This document shows positions 1 through 14,101 of a DNA stretch of 64,000 nt, piece after piece. Within the stretch, counting starts at the first letter, position 1. Every line of letters starts with the position of its first letter. Origin of the DNA: Pipra filicauda (Eukaryota; Chordata; Aves; Passeriformes; Pipridae); NCBI RefSeq assembly GCF_003945595.2, contig NW_024103874.1, forward strand, positions 754,001 through 818,000, read 5' to 3'. A program made the translations under genes and the position numbers. The notes under the pieces were generated by a model. It saw nothing but the letters and a program-made list of their open reading frames with translations. It ran no database searches and was not told where the DNA came from.

Positions 1-1535
1 TTTTTTTTGTACTTTCCTGTCTTGGGTTCCATATATTTAATGAGAACTTTCTTATTTTGGTTACTGCAGTTATTTATTTGTTCAGGAAAGCCTTTGCTTC
101 ATCCTGTTGGTAAAGCATCAAGATTGGAATATTTGCATTGTTTATTAAAGTAATAAAGTCAGGCATGTGTTGTAGTTTCCTTGGTCTTGTTTTCCACTCC
201 TGAAAATGCTTAAGTATGAAAACAACAGGAATGGGGAATTTTTGATTTGCACTGTGATGGCTGTTTGATAAAAGCTTCTCTGGGATATACATGGCAGGAT
301 TCAGCTGTGATGCTCTTTAGCTGGTTTTACCAGCCTTCCTGGAACTCCTAAATGCATCTTTTGTGTTTCAGTCTTAGCTCAGGCAGCTCAGGGATCAGTG
401 TTTACACTGATAACTTGGTGCACAATGTGGCAGCAAATTGACAGAGGAGAAAGAAAGGCTTTTTAAAGCTCACACTGATATTGAAGAAAAGCTTTTGGAG
501 TCACCATATTCAGTCATTTACTACTCTGTATTTGGAATCACAAAAGATGCTGTAAGTCACAGTAGTGAGTCTTACCTTCTAATTTTCCTCAACAGTCAGT
601 TTCTAAATCCACATTTATAGACCAAATTGATGTCAGAATTGTTCCTGGGTGATGTTGCTATGTCAGCATCAATCCCTGAAACTACACCTCCATCACTAGG
701 TGGAGCTGAATGTCATTTTAAATGTCTCAATTGGCTGACTCACAGCCTTAAAAAAAAGGTGTTGTCTCACTTTTGGACTTTTGGCTGCTTTGATTAATGT
801 ATTTCTCCACCTGCTCATTATGACTTGACTTTTAAAAATTAAATCTTAGCACACTTTCTAAGCTATTTCCCGAAACAGTGGACAGAGAATTCAGCTGGCC
901 AAATATTAATCTTCAGTTGCTATTCTTAATAGAAATAATCAGATTTGAGATGAGTATATTTTTATAAAATTACTAATACCAAGCAATCCTGTGTCAGTTG
1001 TGCAGCATCTCCTCTTCAAGCAGTGTGAATGTTGTGGTTTTAATTCAAGCCTGTGCCTCAGGAAACACTCCCAAGTTTTTCCTTATTTCCTGAGCGAATG
1101 GTTCAGCTCCTCTTAGATACAGTGTGGTTGTTGCAGCCATGGAAACTCTGCTGCTCTCTCGGGGGCAAATTTGGTGTGTTATCCAACATCCAGTGCACTT
1201 TATAAACCCAAGAACATGTGAAAGAGTTTTTTTCCCAGGTGAAAACTGCTGGAGTTTGATCCATAACGAGCAGCACCCAGCAGATGGCATCAAAGAACTG
1301 GGAATGCCGGTTTTTTGGCAAGGCCATGCCAGGCTGGGAGTGCCACTGCTGGTGTTAGTGAAGTGAAGCTTTGGCTGCAGGGGTCACAGATTGGTGGGTG
1401 CCAGTTTAAAATTCCCTGCTGGGTGACTGCTGTGCCAGCACTGCTGTTCTGAGCGTGTCACAGCTCTGCAGGTATTTCTAAGGATTGGGATTTCCAGGTA
1501 GGCCACAGTATGGATATGGCTTCATTATGGAAAAG

Positions 1536-1604
1536 TCATAGAATGGTTTGGGTTGGAAGGGACCTTAAAGATGGTCTGGTTCCAACCCCCCAGCCATGGC
1601 AAGG
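1536..1604 (-). mobile_element. CR1 LINE fragment, extreme 3' end
   Basis: The plus strand reads TCATAGAATGG, GGTTGGAAGGGACCTTAAAG and then a C-rich stretch ending CCAGCCATGG. This is the reverse complement of the conserved CR1 3' terminus. Only about 70 bp remain, as expected for severe 5' truncation. Confidence 0.9.
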
Positions 1605-3492
1605 TATGGTATTATCCCTGCTGTTCTTTGCTCCTAAAAGTGCAGTTTTCCATATATCCAGTGCTGGTGTTTAGGGAAGGCTGTTAAAGTGTCTTTGGGA
1701 GTGCCAGAGGTCTTGTTTTGTGCCACCATCCCCTTTTTGTCTCTTTCTTTAGGGTTTGATGTGTGTGATGCCTCTGGCCCATTTGCTTAGTCCTTACTTC
1801 ATAAATGTGGGTGCCTTTTTGCACCTGGGGTGTCCAGTTTCCTTGCATGGTTTGGACAACTGTGTTTGCAAGTCAGGCAAGTAATTGTGCAACAGAATTT
1901 TTCAGATTAGCCTCTGAATTTTTGTAATTTACAGAAATACTGTGCCAGGCTATCATTTGATATTTTTATATGTGTAAAAGAGAACATGCAGGAAACACTT
2001 TTTTACTCCTAAGTTGTCAGTGTGGAAGTTAATTTGCAGATTGTACATCATTTGCTTGAAAGTGTAACCTTTCTCCTCCCTTGTGAATATTTTCAGTTGT
2101 TTTTCAGTTGGCATTTATTCTGTTTGGCACCCCACTTTCTAAGTACTTTTTGGTAGACTGGAAATTTCTATTTTCTGTTGTAATGTTTGCTTTACTCTGC
2201 CTGTGTTTGCTTGTCTCTGGGTCAGGTAATAGAAGTCCATGAAAACCTGATGCTCTGTGCACTCTGTATGTCATGAATCATTTAGCTACACTTGACAATA
2301 TAAATTTTTAAATATCTTTGTCAGAATGCAAATAGTTTATTGTCATTTTCTGTATTGTCAAGGGAGGGACATTTGTAAAGCACCTGAAAGCTGAAATGTG
2401 CCATAAAAGTGCTGTTACTTTAATCTGAGGGCATTTAGAGTGTTGGCCAAGGATCTCTTAGTGTTTGAATGAACTATTCAGCTCCGTCTTTGGATTAAAA
2501 CACAATTTCAGGAGTGGTTTTGTTTTGCAAGTCCCAGAGCCCTCCATGGCTGGGCTGGCACTTGGCTGCAGCAGTTAGAGCAGGTAAAGCAGCCAAGCTG
2601 GTGAGATCCAGCTCATTTCAAAGGGCCTCATGCAGAGGAGACTCAACAGTTTTTCCAAGCAGGTTGGTGATAGCTCTGTCAAACATGGTAGGATGCAGTT
2701 ACTGTACTTATTGTATTTTCAGAGGCTTGTTTGTGATTCTGTACCTCGTCATCTGATATAAAAATATTTTCCACTTGATGGTCTCCAGCATAACCTTCTC
2801 CAGTGGAACCTTCATTAGTGCACTTCACTTCTGTAGAGCAAATCCTTGGATCCCTTTACACTCCATAATATAAATGTGGATAATTATTCAGTCATTTTAG
2901 GAAGTGGTGTGTAGCTGAAGTACAGATAATTTTGTGGTAATAACTAGGACTTCATGGAGCAAAAAGATCATGAGTTCTGAATACTGAAGCCATATTTTCT
3001 GTAGGAGCAACAGAACTGAGCAGTTTGGTTTGCGTGAGTCAGTGGTTCAGATAATTTATCTAATGTTATTCTAATAGTCTGATTCATGAAAGAGAAAAAA
3101 ATAGGGATGTATAGAGGCATAATGAGGGTTGACAGGAATTATTTACAACCAAGTTTGTCTTTATTTAGATTGTATGAGTCATGCAGAAAAACAAATTATT
3201 TTGTAATTAAACATTAGCTGCTGATGGGGCTGCACAGAACACAGAACACCAAACACAGTGGCCAGGGAGGATTTCCTCAGCAAGGGGAAAATTCCCCATT
3301 TGCTTTGTCAACACAGCCCAGCACAAGTGAGGGAAAACATTGTTCAGTGGATTTTTACATTCTGTCAAGTGTTACCCCTTCCAGCACAGAACATCAGTCC
3401 ATCATATCAAGTTTGGATGATTTTCTTGCCTTGTTATCTGTAGCAAAAGGACTGTGCAGACCAGACTTACAGTGCTCTGGTAAAGTTACAGG

Positions 3493-3529
3493 TTTGTTTT
3501 TTTTTGTTTTTTTTGTTTTTTTTTTTATT
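3493..3529 (+). repeat. T-rich (GTTTTTTT)n low-complexity tract
   Basis: Several T runs of 8-12 are separated by single G residues. It lies inside an open frame that is not considered coding. Confidence 0.85.
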
Positions 3530-6400
3530 GTATTTAGAGTATGTGGACATCAGTGTGAATTAAACCAGACTCATGGGTCAGGGCTGGCCTTTGAACAACA
3601 ACACTTTATGTATTTATATATAAGACCTAAGTGCCTTTGGGTAACAACAGTGGTGAATCAACTCAGATAAAAATTATTAATCTCAACACACATGGCCAAG
3701 GACTGATGGCAGCTTTCCACCCAAGACTGGTTTTTATTAACACTTGGGGGGAAAATAATAAAACTTCCATTTGTGCTGTGAAAGCTCCTCGTCCCCCAGT
3801 TGTTTAATATTGCTGTGAAAAGTCCACCCAGAAAAGCTTTAGTTTGCTTCTGAAAGTGTCTCCCAGCAACGGTGTTAAACCTGTCAGTGATCTCAAACAG
3901 CCTCTGGGCAAGATTTTAAACAAGTCTTGACTCTCCTTGTAGGGATTGAAGAAGTGTTCATGTGTTTTTCATGTGTGTGCTACCTGAGAGAAACAATTGT
4001 TAGAATTGAAGCTCTTGAAAAGAGGAGCAATGGATGTGTTGGAGATGTTCAGCATAACATTTGTAGTGGTTGATTTTTACACTATGCAGAAAATGCTGCT
4101 ACTACACCTATGCAGACAAATACAAATATTAAAAATCACCATTTTTGAAAAAATGGTCTTCACTGTATGAGAATTTTAGTCATAATTACACATTTTATTG
4201 CAGTTGTGATCTTTGAATTTAGGAAAGTGGTAGAAAAATCAACTGTAGAATTTGTTTTATTCGTTAATTTATGTGTTAATTTGACAGAGCTACAGTTGAA
4301 GATGTTTTTCTTTCTGTTGTCTTCACCCTCCAGTGGTACAGAGGAGCTGTACAACAACTTGTGGGTGTTACTGTGAGGTTGCAGTTTTGCAGTTACCCTC
4401 TCCCAGATTATCTTCCTCACAGTTCATTCCTGTGGGATGTAGCCCTGGAGGAGATCATGGTATTTATGAATAGTCAAGGAGTGTTTTATAACACTCATTT
4501 TTACCTCTGCAGTCACTTCTCACAGCTCATTATTGCAGGTACAAAGTATTGTGGGATGAAGAACTGGTTATATGATGCTCTATATTGTGGGTTGGTTGAC
4601 TGTGGGTTTCTTGTTTTCTTTTTGTTTTTTAAGCTCTTGAAGAAGAAATAACTAGAGGGCAAAAAGTACAAATTTATAGTCAGCTTTGCATTGCACACAA
4701 AGCTCAAAAACATCACTATTTTACCTATATGATATTGAACTGTGGTAGCAAAATTTATCTCAGATGAGACTTGGAACTAAGATAATATTTTTATTGCTCC
4801 CCAAGCAGTGGCACTGAGCTGGTGCTTTGCATTTTGTACATCTAGTTTGGACTTTGGAAGCTTTCCCTTCCCAGCCAAGGAATGTGTGTATTTATGGTGC
4901 TGCTTGGTGACATCAGCACAGGAATGTCACATCAGCTTGGCTTTTATTTATTGTCACTGCCTGGAACTTCTTGACACATAATTTCATTGCCATTAGATTT
5001 GATATGACAAACATCTAATAAAATAAAATTGTGTTTCATTTTATATGAAAGCAAAGATTTATTTAATATTGTCACGAAGTTTCAGCTGATTCCTGTTGCT
5101 GTGGCAACATGCAGTAACTTGGTGGTTAGCTTAGGAATTAGCTCAAGAATTCCTTGAGTTGGATGTCAAAGAGGAATAACTTGCAGAGCTTTCCTTAAAC
5201 TGAACAAGACAGGAGGGAGAAAGATCCCAGACTCTTAGATTTGACTCTTGGCTCTGCTAAACCACCCCTGAGGGCACCAGGCACTTTAGGCCAGAGGAAG
5301 GAAGTGAATTAAACATAAACTTCACCAATCTCTTGTAATCTGGTGAATGTAGGACCAGAATGTAGGTCAGTCCAACTCTTATCATTAATTTAATGTTTTA
5401 AGGCTTAAGCCAACCATTAATCTTCAGTCACTGAATATTTTCCTGTATCCTACATAAAAGTCACACAAATAATCCCTCTGACTGAGGAGATCAGGGCAAC
5501 AGTTCTCCAGGCTGAGGGGCTGCACAGAGGGAACATTGTCATAGACTAGTTTTATTCTTACCTCTCTTTTGCCCACTATGGATTGTTCCTGAAGGAATGG
5601 CATGGGCTGGAAGGATATTAAAATAAGCTTTTGTGGCCTCTCTGACACAATCGTGAGCACAGGGCATTCCTGGACTGCATTCTGACCCACTACAAGAACT
5701 GTTTGTTTTGATTGGATGCTGTGAGAATATAAAAACACCTTAATGTCTCGTTTTTTGAACACTGAACCAAAATCAGCATGCTTCTGAAATTTCTTTTATT
5801 AATGAAATTCCTGTTCGGTTCTTTTTCTCCTCCTCAGATTAGCTGGCTGTATTTACTTATCTGCCTCAGCTATTGCAAGGGTGAATTAGTCAATGTTTTG
5901 AGAGCTTTGTAAAGCATCATGTAGGTGTCAAGATTTTAAATAATCTCTCAGATAGCATTTATCACTGTATTTAATAGGCTTTCAATTAGAATGCCAATTA
6001 ACACTGATTTGTTTTAAGGAAACAGACATAGTTTTAATTACAGCATGCACATCCAGCCTGGTATTTAATTGCAGCAAGATTGCTGAAGTGCTGTCTTCAT
6101 CCCTAGATGCACAAGGACAAAGCTTTTACTTAATTCTCTGTAATTAGGATGAAGTAGGAACATTATCCCAGCAGGTGCAAAAGAGCTCAAAAGGGAAGGG
6201 CTGAGGAGCAGGTTTTTGTGGCCTTGCTGCTGAATTGCTGTGATTTTATAGAGATTTGCCCCAAAATGGGATCTGGGTGCCTGCGTTTGTTGTGCTCAAT
6301 CACAAGCACAGGCTCAGGAGAAGCTGGGATTAGTTGTAGGGAAATCTCCCTCTTCTACTGCAGAGTTCACCATCCTGGGCTGAAATTGTTCATGGCCAAG

Positions 6401-6855
6401 ATAACTGGGGACCAGCACAGGGAGCACATGGAGCTGTTGGAGAGAGCCCAGAGGAGGCACCAAGATGATCAGAGGGATGGAGCAGCTCTGCTGGGAGGAA
6501 AGGCTGGGAGAGTTGGGATTGTTCAGCCTGGAGAAAGAAGTTTGAAGGTGATCTAATTGTGCCTGAAAGAGCTACAGGAAAGATGGAGAGAGACTATTTC
6601 CAAGGGCCTGGAGTGACAGGACAAGGGGGAATGGCTTCAAACTGCCAGAGAGCAGGGTTAGATGGGATATTGGGAAGAAATTGTTCCCTGTGAGGGTGGT
6701 GAGGCCCTGGCACAGGTTGCCCAGAGAAGCTGTGGCTGCCCCATCCCTGAAGTGTTCAGCCTGGTCTAGTTGAAGGTGTCCCTGCCCCTGGCTGGGGGTT
6801 GGAAGTAGATGGTCTTTAAGGTCCCTTCCAGCCCAAAGGATTCTGTGATTCCATG
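6401..6855 (+). mobile_element. CR1 LINE fragment, 3' end
   Basis: This forward copy carries the recognisable CR1 3' block in order: GAGCTGTTGGAGAGAG, GGAGCAGCTCTGCTGGGAGG, GTTCAGCCTGGAGAAAG, CCTGGCACAGGTTGCC, and the terminal GGTCCCTTCCAGCCCAAAGG followed by TTCTGTGATTC. It is about 455 bp, 5'-truncated, with no intact reverse-transcriptase coding. Confidence 0.93.
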
Positions 6856-9800
6856 TTTCCATGCCCAGTGCCTCAGGGAAGCAGCCCTTTGGCACACACA
6901 GTCAGGGTGCAGATCCTTCACTGCCCTTCACTCTGCCCTCACGTTCTGGTCCAGCAAAGAGCTGGAGTCCATGTGATCCCACTAAAAAGAATAGCAGTAT
7001 ACAAATATTTCAGGAGTTCGATAACAGCAAAACACTTTCCTAAATCAGGTGTTTAATTTGCAGTATCTGCACACCAGAGCCCATATTCGGTATTAATTCT
7101 TTTCCATCATGCTCTCAGATGTCACTTTGCAAGTCATATGTGCATTTCCTTTTCCCTTGGCACACGCTATGTTGGTATTAAAAGCTGCTCTGATTTATGG
7201 TTTGGGGTTTTTTTTGTCCATTTGTAAAGCACATTGAGTCAATATGTCACCTATCAGCACTGCAAATCTCCTGCTTCCAAGTGTTGTGATCCAGGGCAAA
7301 CTGCAGGCTTTGAAGTTTTAATACAATAATCCCCTTCCCAGCCAAAGGAAAGGTTTCAAGACATCAATTTTCAGTGTGTTATGACTACAAAAGCTGTGCT
7401 TCACTAACTACAGCTCGAGCAAGGGCACCTCTGGTGCCACCTCTCCCAGCTGAGGGTTGGAAGTGTAGATTTTGGAGACAGCATTGTAAGTAGTGACACT
7501 GAGCACTGGTGGCATCTGAAGGCTCCTGTAACAATAGTTTATCTTCTCACAAACAGGAGCCTGAGTTTGTCTCAGTGACTTACCTGGTGTCAGCTGTGCC
7601 ATGCACAGTTACACGTGGAGTTTTTGCAACAGCACAATCCATTATTTGCTGAACACCTCCCCAAAACTCACCATCATCATATTAAACCCCCCCTTGACTT
7701 CAGGTTAGTCTTCTTGCTGCTCAGTGTTAATATTCTCACATTCCTTTAGAAATCAGTGGCTAAACACTGAATTCTCCGTTCTTAGACAATGCACAGTGTG
7801 GTGGTTTGATGACTTTAGTACCTGCAGTGTGGTACAGTCCCACCTGAGTGTTTAAGCACCTCTTTTCTCTAAGACCTGTGGTTAAAAAGCTGAAGATTGG
7901 AGTAATTTTGAAGCAGAATGTGACCAATGTCTGGACTGTGTGCCATGTGCAAAATGGAGCAGACTGAGCTTTTCAGCCCCTTCTACAAAACAAGGCTAAA
8001 ATAAATCCAGAGTGGAAAATAAATTGAGCTGATGATTTGATTGCACCTAATTTTCACTGGCTTTGTGTCATTCTGAATTCACAGCATAACTCCCCTCATG
8101 CACAACTGTAAACATTTGGTTCTCATTGATTCCTTTTATCCTAAGGAACAACTTTATCCATCAGCATCAAGAATAATATGAATGTACAGCCCCTGTCCCT
8201 GATAATTGTTATACTTTCAGGGAAAAGCTCCATTGGAATGCTGTTAAATTCTTGGCACACACTCTGAATTTGAGCAAAAAAGATAGACCTAGTCTTGTGA
8301 GTAATTTTCATGATTGATCTAATTTACCTTGAAGGTTAATGTATTCTAAACTAATTCAGAGATTAATAACCACTTAAAGGTATATGAAAGATATTTAACT
8401 GTATACCAGGTGAGTATTGTAACCCAGTTTATTATCTCTTCAATGACTTTGGGATTTCATTTGATGAGATTTAAGAGTTATTTTATTGTTTGATACACAG
8501 AGTGGTGGGTACAAAGTAAAAAGGTGTTTTCAGAGCTCACTGGATAATTCTGAAAAAGGGATGTAATTCTATTTGCTTATAGTGCATAATTAAACCCTTC
8601 ATGTTCAAGGTGATACTGTTTTTTCTTATGACATTCATTACAATACCCAATGATTAAATAATTGGACAAGAACAATGCTGGACCTGTCCATTCTCCAGCC
8701 TGCTTTGACTTCTGGGACAACAGAATTGATGCTGCTGCTCTTCCTCTTTTTCTCCAAGACTGCACCAGAACACCAATGCAGAGCTTTGCCTTTATCTTAA
8801 GGAACCGTGCCCATTAACTTGTTTAAAATAAAAAGTGCAAGTTTTTTTTCATGCCTAGTGGCTTCCTTAGATCATGTGAGAGCTTCACACATGATTTGTG
8901 GCCTGTGAACTTCCCTGCGCGGTGCTGAGGATCCACTCCCAGAGCAGGAACTCAGTTCTGTATAAACAGAGCAGAGAGTTGGATATTTAAAAATGCTGAA
9001 CATCTTGAGCTGCCAGAAATTGGTGAGAGTTGCAAGTATTAAGGAGCAGCAGGGAACGGATCAGGCAAGTAGCATCTGTTTACTGTAAATATTTTGGTTT
9101 CTGTTTACAGCAGACAGGTACCAAAATGGTGAGCAAACAGGCACATTGATACCTCTGAATACTGTGTGTGATCCCACTCACTGACCTTTAAAAACCACAA
9201 AGGTGGCATACAAGGTGTTTTGTTGCTAAGAGTGTGGGATCCTCGCTGTTTGTGCAGCTTGGATGGTGTTTTATCTGGGTTTTTATCTCAAACCACTGTT
9301 GCATGAACACTGAATGCACAATGAGCCCTTGGCTGCCTGATTTATGTCTCCAGCTCCTCGTGACTTCACAGCTCATGAGCGTCAGACAAAACTGAGCCCA
9401 CATTGATTTATGAAAGGTCATCAATAAAGGGTGACAGAATAGGGCTGGTCTAAAATCAGGGCTCTGTGTGCAACTCTGGGCTACCCAGGTACTCAAAAAC
9501 CTGCTCCATTCCTAATCCAAGCCAAGCAAACAGGGTTATAAAATTGTTATAAATGAAGAAAGCCCACCACAGGCTCTGTGGAGATTCAGGTAACACATGG
9601 GAATCTATGCATAAGCTCTATAAATAATACAAAAGCTTTTAATTTTGAGATTCTGTTGGGCTATTAGAGGGAACAGGAGACCTAGAAAACAGATAGCTTT
9701 GTTCAGAGTCAGTAAAAAAATACTAAGAATACTAAGACAAATACTAGAAAAGAATCAAGTGGATGAACTGATGAAAAGATACAGAAATTATTAGAAAATG

Positions 9801-10207
9801 CAGTGTACTAGGGCCTTGCTGAAGAGACATGGATGTGTGTTGAAATGGTCTCTCAGAGCTTGTTTTGTCCCCTCAAACTGGAAAACAGAGGAAAGGCAGG
9901 ATTTCCAAAGTGCCATTTTCATTACCATTGACAAATTAAAAAAAAAGAAAAAAACAGCAAAAAAGATCCTGTCTTGGGGAGCACCACTGGAATGCTTTCT
10001 TGAGAAAAATATAGTCAGGACTGGCCACTTGACTCCTGATTCAGCTTAAATTGCAGAAGAGATGCAGCCAGTGAGGGATTTGTCAGAAAAACAATTTTTT
10101 TAAAGTTCTGACTTTGCATTTTAAATGAAAAATGCACTTTAGCTCCCAATATTAGCAGCAGCTCTTTCCTATAAATTAGAAAAGAGGACAAGAACCAGTT
10201 CAGAAAT

Positions 10208-10372
10208 CACTAGACCAGGTTGCTCAGAGCCACATCCAGCCTGGCCTTGGACACTTCCAGGGATGGGGCAGCCACAGCTTCTCTGGGCACCCTGTGCCAG
10301 GGCCTCCCCACCCTCACAGGGAACAATTTCTTCCTAATATCCAATCTAATCCTGCTCTCTGTCACTTTAAGT
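10208..10372 (-). mobile_element. CR1 LINE fragment lacking the 3' tip
   Basis: It begins at TCACTAGACCAGGTTGCTC and runs through CCTTGGACACTTCCAGGG and GCCACAGCTTCTCTGGGC, the reverse complement of the CR1 3' region. The terminal 70-80 bp found in neighbouring copies (the GGTTGGAAGGGACC segment) are missing, so this copy is truncated at both ends. Confidence 0.9.
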
Positions 10373-12767
10373 CACATTGATTTGCTGGTAATGGCCCCAC
10401 AGAAGCAAGAACATACCTCTCCCCCCCGAAAAAATGAAGCTGATTATGAGCTTGATTTGAGAGGTGTGGGCTCATAATAAACCTGGGGAAGGAGGACATC
10501 ATGCACATCATTTTGCATCACAGCCTGCCATTAGTCATTGTAATTCCAACATATGTTAGCCATGAAAATTCCTGCTCTTTTGGAAATACATTATTGGAGG
10601 GTGTTCTCTTGGACAAAAAACAAATATCATTAGCACAGCCTGTCCATCTTTCATGGTTCTTTTTTTTCAAGAACTAAAGCTTGGAGGCAATATGGTATCA
10701 GCCTCTAGATTAAATTAAAGGTCTGCAAAGTAGATGCTTTATCTAATTTTCTATGCAAGAAAGTACAGACTTGCTACTGGTAATGCAGAGAGCTCAGGAG
10801 AGATTTCATCTGCTCCCCACATGGTGCACTCAGGGGAGGAAGATGTTTGCTTTTAAACCATTTTAAAGCAGAACAGCCTTCCAGGGAGCTGAAACCGTGA
10901 GGATCATACAGCTGGTGTTATATCTGGAGTGGAAGGCAGGAGTTGAGGAGATTTCCAAGCCTGATGTTATTTGGTGAACTAGAAGAGGGAGGATGTCAGC
11001 AGGGCAGGGAAATAGAGAAGCAGAACCTCAAGCAAGATGACACTGATGTCAGCAGAGCTGGGAATTACTGACAGCAAAGAGTTGTCATGGTTTGGTCTGA
11101 CCAGCAACACCAGAGCAAATGGCACTGAAAACTCACAGGGGCACAAGGCAGAGGTTCCAAGATTCCCTGGCTTTACACCTGCTCCTGGAAAGGAATGGAT
11201 GCCATTCCCACACTGGACTTTGGAAGATTTCATGAACCAAGATGCAGCACAACAATGTGCTGCCTGTAATTCAGAAGTGCTCATCTCTATAATGCCACTG
11301 ATTACTGCGAAAAGGTCAAAACCATCTTAATTCATCATTTCAGTTTTCCCCTGCAGTATCAATTTGGGTTTGGTGGCAGTTAAACCAGAAGCAGCGGAAT
11401 CGATTTTCTGAGCGCAGACTGTAGAATTGAGCTGGGTACAAAAGCAAACCTATTCCCACTGTCAGAAATGGGATTAGTTTCTGTTTTTCATCCCGCTTTT
11501 GGTCAGCCTCCAGATCAGTTTCATACTTTTGGATTCTTTATAAAAAGCTTTTAAAGGTTTTTTTTTATGAACAAATGGCTTTTCAGTGAGAAAAGGACAA
11601 CTTTTTCTGAAAAAGTGAGCTCTATTTTTGCCCAGTTCTAACAAAGGGATAGTAGCTGGCAGCTGAGTTATGAAATCAGAGTTTCATTTGTCAGACATTG
11701 CCCACCCAACCAAAAGGCTTGCACTGTTCAAAGAAATGCCAGTAAGAAATGTCTTGGAGTAACACATGGAGTAAGAATTACTCTGTTGTCTGTGGAGTTT
11801 GGTTAAAAGTCTTTTCTCAAAGTAGTTCTGCTGCATGAGATGCAGGCACTGATACAGAAACTGCAGTTCTGACATCTCAGATGTCTCATTCCTGACTATT
11901 TTAGCTTCCAGTTTCTGGTCATTATTTCACAGGCTTTGTAACATTTGTAACATTTCTTTCCTTGGTGACAAATTCATCGACAGTCTCAAATGTTGAGTTC
12001 AGAGAGCCTGTAGATAAGATTGATTTTCTCTTTGAAGTCAAGTATTTTAATTATCAAGTTAAAAATCTGTCTTTCTCTTCAAACACAGAATATTTCTGAT
12101 GTGGGGTGGATTTTTGGTGTGCAGAGCTTTAAAAAAACCTGCCAGCTAGAGAAAACTGAGTGCATTGCTTGAGTTTAATTCATGGCAGTACATCCTTCAG
12201 ACACTAAGACTGTAGATAAATAGACAAATTTTAGATAATTAGTTACAGTAAGCACGGAACATTCAGCAGAATGAAGATGATATTTCCAGGGTTCTCATAT
12301 TTCACCATGTTGAAAAACACGTTTAATATTTTCTGTAAAACAGAAAATGACTCCTTTTCTGTGTCTCTCCTATTTGATTTGCTCTGGGTATCTTCGCCCG
12401 TTGCATGTTTTTTTCCCTGAGCCATCCTGTAATTCTAATGATTAAATGTGCAATTAAGGCTTAAGAACTATTAGCACGAGGGATTTTGAAATCAGGATGA
12501 GAAGTAACGTTGACATCAAATTTAAATGTCAGCACTACTGGCAGAGGAGTGTGACTTTCCTCTCTCCCACCGCAGCTCTGCCGTGCAAATTGCTCAGGGC
12601 TGTGAGGCAGGAGGAGGCATCAGGACTCAATGTCCCCAGCAGCACCATTTAGCCCTTTAATGCATTTCCCCAACGGTGATTTCTGGAATTATGTGTGCAC
12701 TGACAGCATACAAATGGCACAGTGCAAATTATATTATTTTAACTTGTTTATCAACTTGTCGTCACAG

Positions 12768-12793
12768 CCCCCCCCCTTTTTTTTTTCCTTTCC
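12768..12793 (+). repeat. Pure polypyrimidine tract (C9 T10 and onward)
   Basis: Nine C, ten T, then CCTTTCC form 26 consecutive pyrimidines followed by AG. The run has H-DNA potential and also resembles a very strong 3' splice acceptor. Confidence 0.9.
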
Positions 12794-12795
12794 AG

Positions 12796-12896
12796 TGCAG
12801 TGATGTAAATCTGACTCATGCAGAGGAAGTCACAGAGATGCCCCGGCCTGTCTGGATTTCCAGCAATATTATGATGAGGAATACATTCATTTGTCT
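12796..12896 (+). other. Exon-like segment in the intergenic region
   Basis: The strong polypyrimidine-AG acceptor is followed by 101 bp and a donor-like TCT then GTAAGG. The segment has one open frame that stops just after the donor. No homology is recognised. If transcribed it would more likely be a lncRNA exon than a coding one. Confidence 0.15.
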
Positions 12897-13619
12897 GTAA
12901 GGAAAGGATTTAAAGGTTGTTGCATTCATTTGTTACCAGAGACTGAGCACTTAATCACACAGGCTCGGTTCAGCAAGAAAATTATCTCTTCTTCTCAAGT
13001 CCATTAACAGCACTTTTACAGAGTCCTGAAAAATATAAATATTGGAGGATATTAATGAAAATGACATCTGTACCTGATGTATTGGTGCCCAGAAATGTGA
13101 TTAAATGCCCTGTTAATTAACTTCTTTGCTATGATACTTGTAAAAGTATAGTCATTTTTTAAAGTCAACTGAACTACCTAGAAAAAGACCACTGGTCTGA
13201 TCTGGGGGAACTATTGTCCCATCCATGACTTAATGATGAGTAACAGCCCCATATAATGCACCCTGGATATGTCACATTATAAAGTAAAATGCTGAATATT
13301 TTATCACTGCAGTTTTACCTCCATGAGTATCCTCCCATTACTATTTTTCTGCCATGGAGGAAGAGGGATGGAGAAAATCCTCTATTTTCCTTTTAAAGAC
13401 GGGAATTTGTGGTATAGAAAAATTAAAGATCACCAAAAACTGAACAAAAAACTCCCATTTAGCAGTGATGTTTTTCCTGAAATCAGGAGAGAGGGAGTGG
13501 AGCTGTTCTGAAATTCTGGCCCTCAAGAGCTTGGGTGGGGATGTTCAGAACCACCATGGCATGGCAAGGACTGACCCCAAAACCCTTGAGTAGGGCCAGT
13601 CCTTCTCACTAGAAGTTAT

Positions 13620-14101
13620 GGAATCATAGAAGGGGTTTGGGTTGGAAGAGACCTTGAAGCTCATCTCATTCCACCCCCTGCCATGGGCAGGGACACCTTC
13701 CACTAGCCCAGGTTGCTCCAAGCCCTGTCCAACCTGGCCTGGGACACTTCCAGGGATGGGGCAGCCACAGCTTCTCTGGGCAACCTGTGCCAGGGCCCCA
13801 CCACCCTCAAAGGGAAGAATTTCTTCCTAATCTCTAATCTAAATTTCCCCTCTTTCAGTTTGACCCCATTCTCCCTTGTCCTGTCACTGCAGTTCCTGAC
13901 AAACATTCCCTCTCCGGCTCCTCTGTAACCCTTTCAGATACTGGAAAGTGCTCTGAACCTGCTCTTCTCCAGGCTGAACAGCCCCAACTCTCCTATCCTG
14001 TCTCCATAGGGAAGTTACTCCAATCCCCTGAGCAACTTTGTGACATCCTCTGGACTTGCTCCAACAGTTCTATGTCCTTCTGATATTGGGGGCACCAGAA
14101 C
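13620..14101 (-). mobile_element. CR1 LINE fragment, 3' end
   Basis: This reverse-orientation copy starts at the 3' terminus (GAATCATAGAAGG, GGTTGGAAGAGACCTTGAAG). It continues through CCACAGCTTCTCTGGGCAAC and the TCTTCTCCAGGCTGAACAGC block to a point near GGGGGCACCAGAAC. Length is about 480 bp. Antisense-looking short frames within it are repeat artefacts. Confidence 0.94.

Larger units (their letters stand above)
1..6400. other. Non-coding flank, left end
   Basis: AT-rich sequence with only short chance frames and the CR1 tip at 1536. No exon of a neighbouring gene could be supported. A 60-codon frame at 438-620 has a donor-like GTAAGT but no credible acceptor. Confidence 0.7.
6856..13619. 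other. Non-coding flank
   Basis: No gene is seen. The stretch holds the CR1 fragment at 10208 and the polypyrimidine/exon-like segment near 12768-12896. Elsewhere there are only chance open frames of up to about 100 codons without codon bias or homology. Confidence 0.7.

Noticed and set aside
438..620. 60-codon frame with a GTAAGT donor-like site at 551, possibly an exon of a neighbouring gene
   Set aside because: It starts at TTG, there is no pyrimidine-rich acceptor upstream, a stop lies at 411 in frame, and the peptide is not recognised.
3224..3670. 148-codon plus-strand open frame
   Set aside because: It includes a poly-Phe/Val stretch encoded by a T-rich low-complexity tract and shows no homology.
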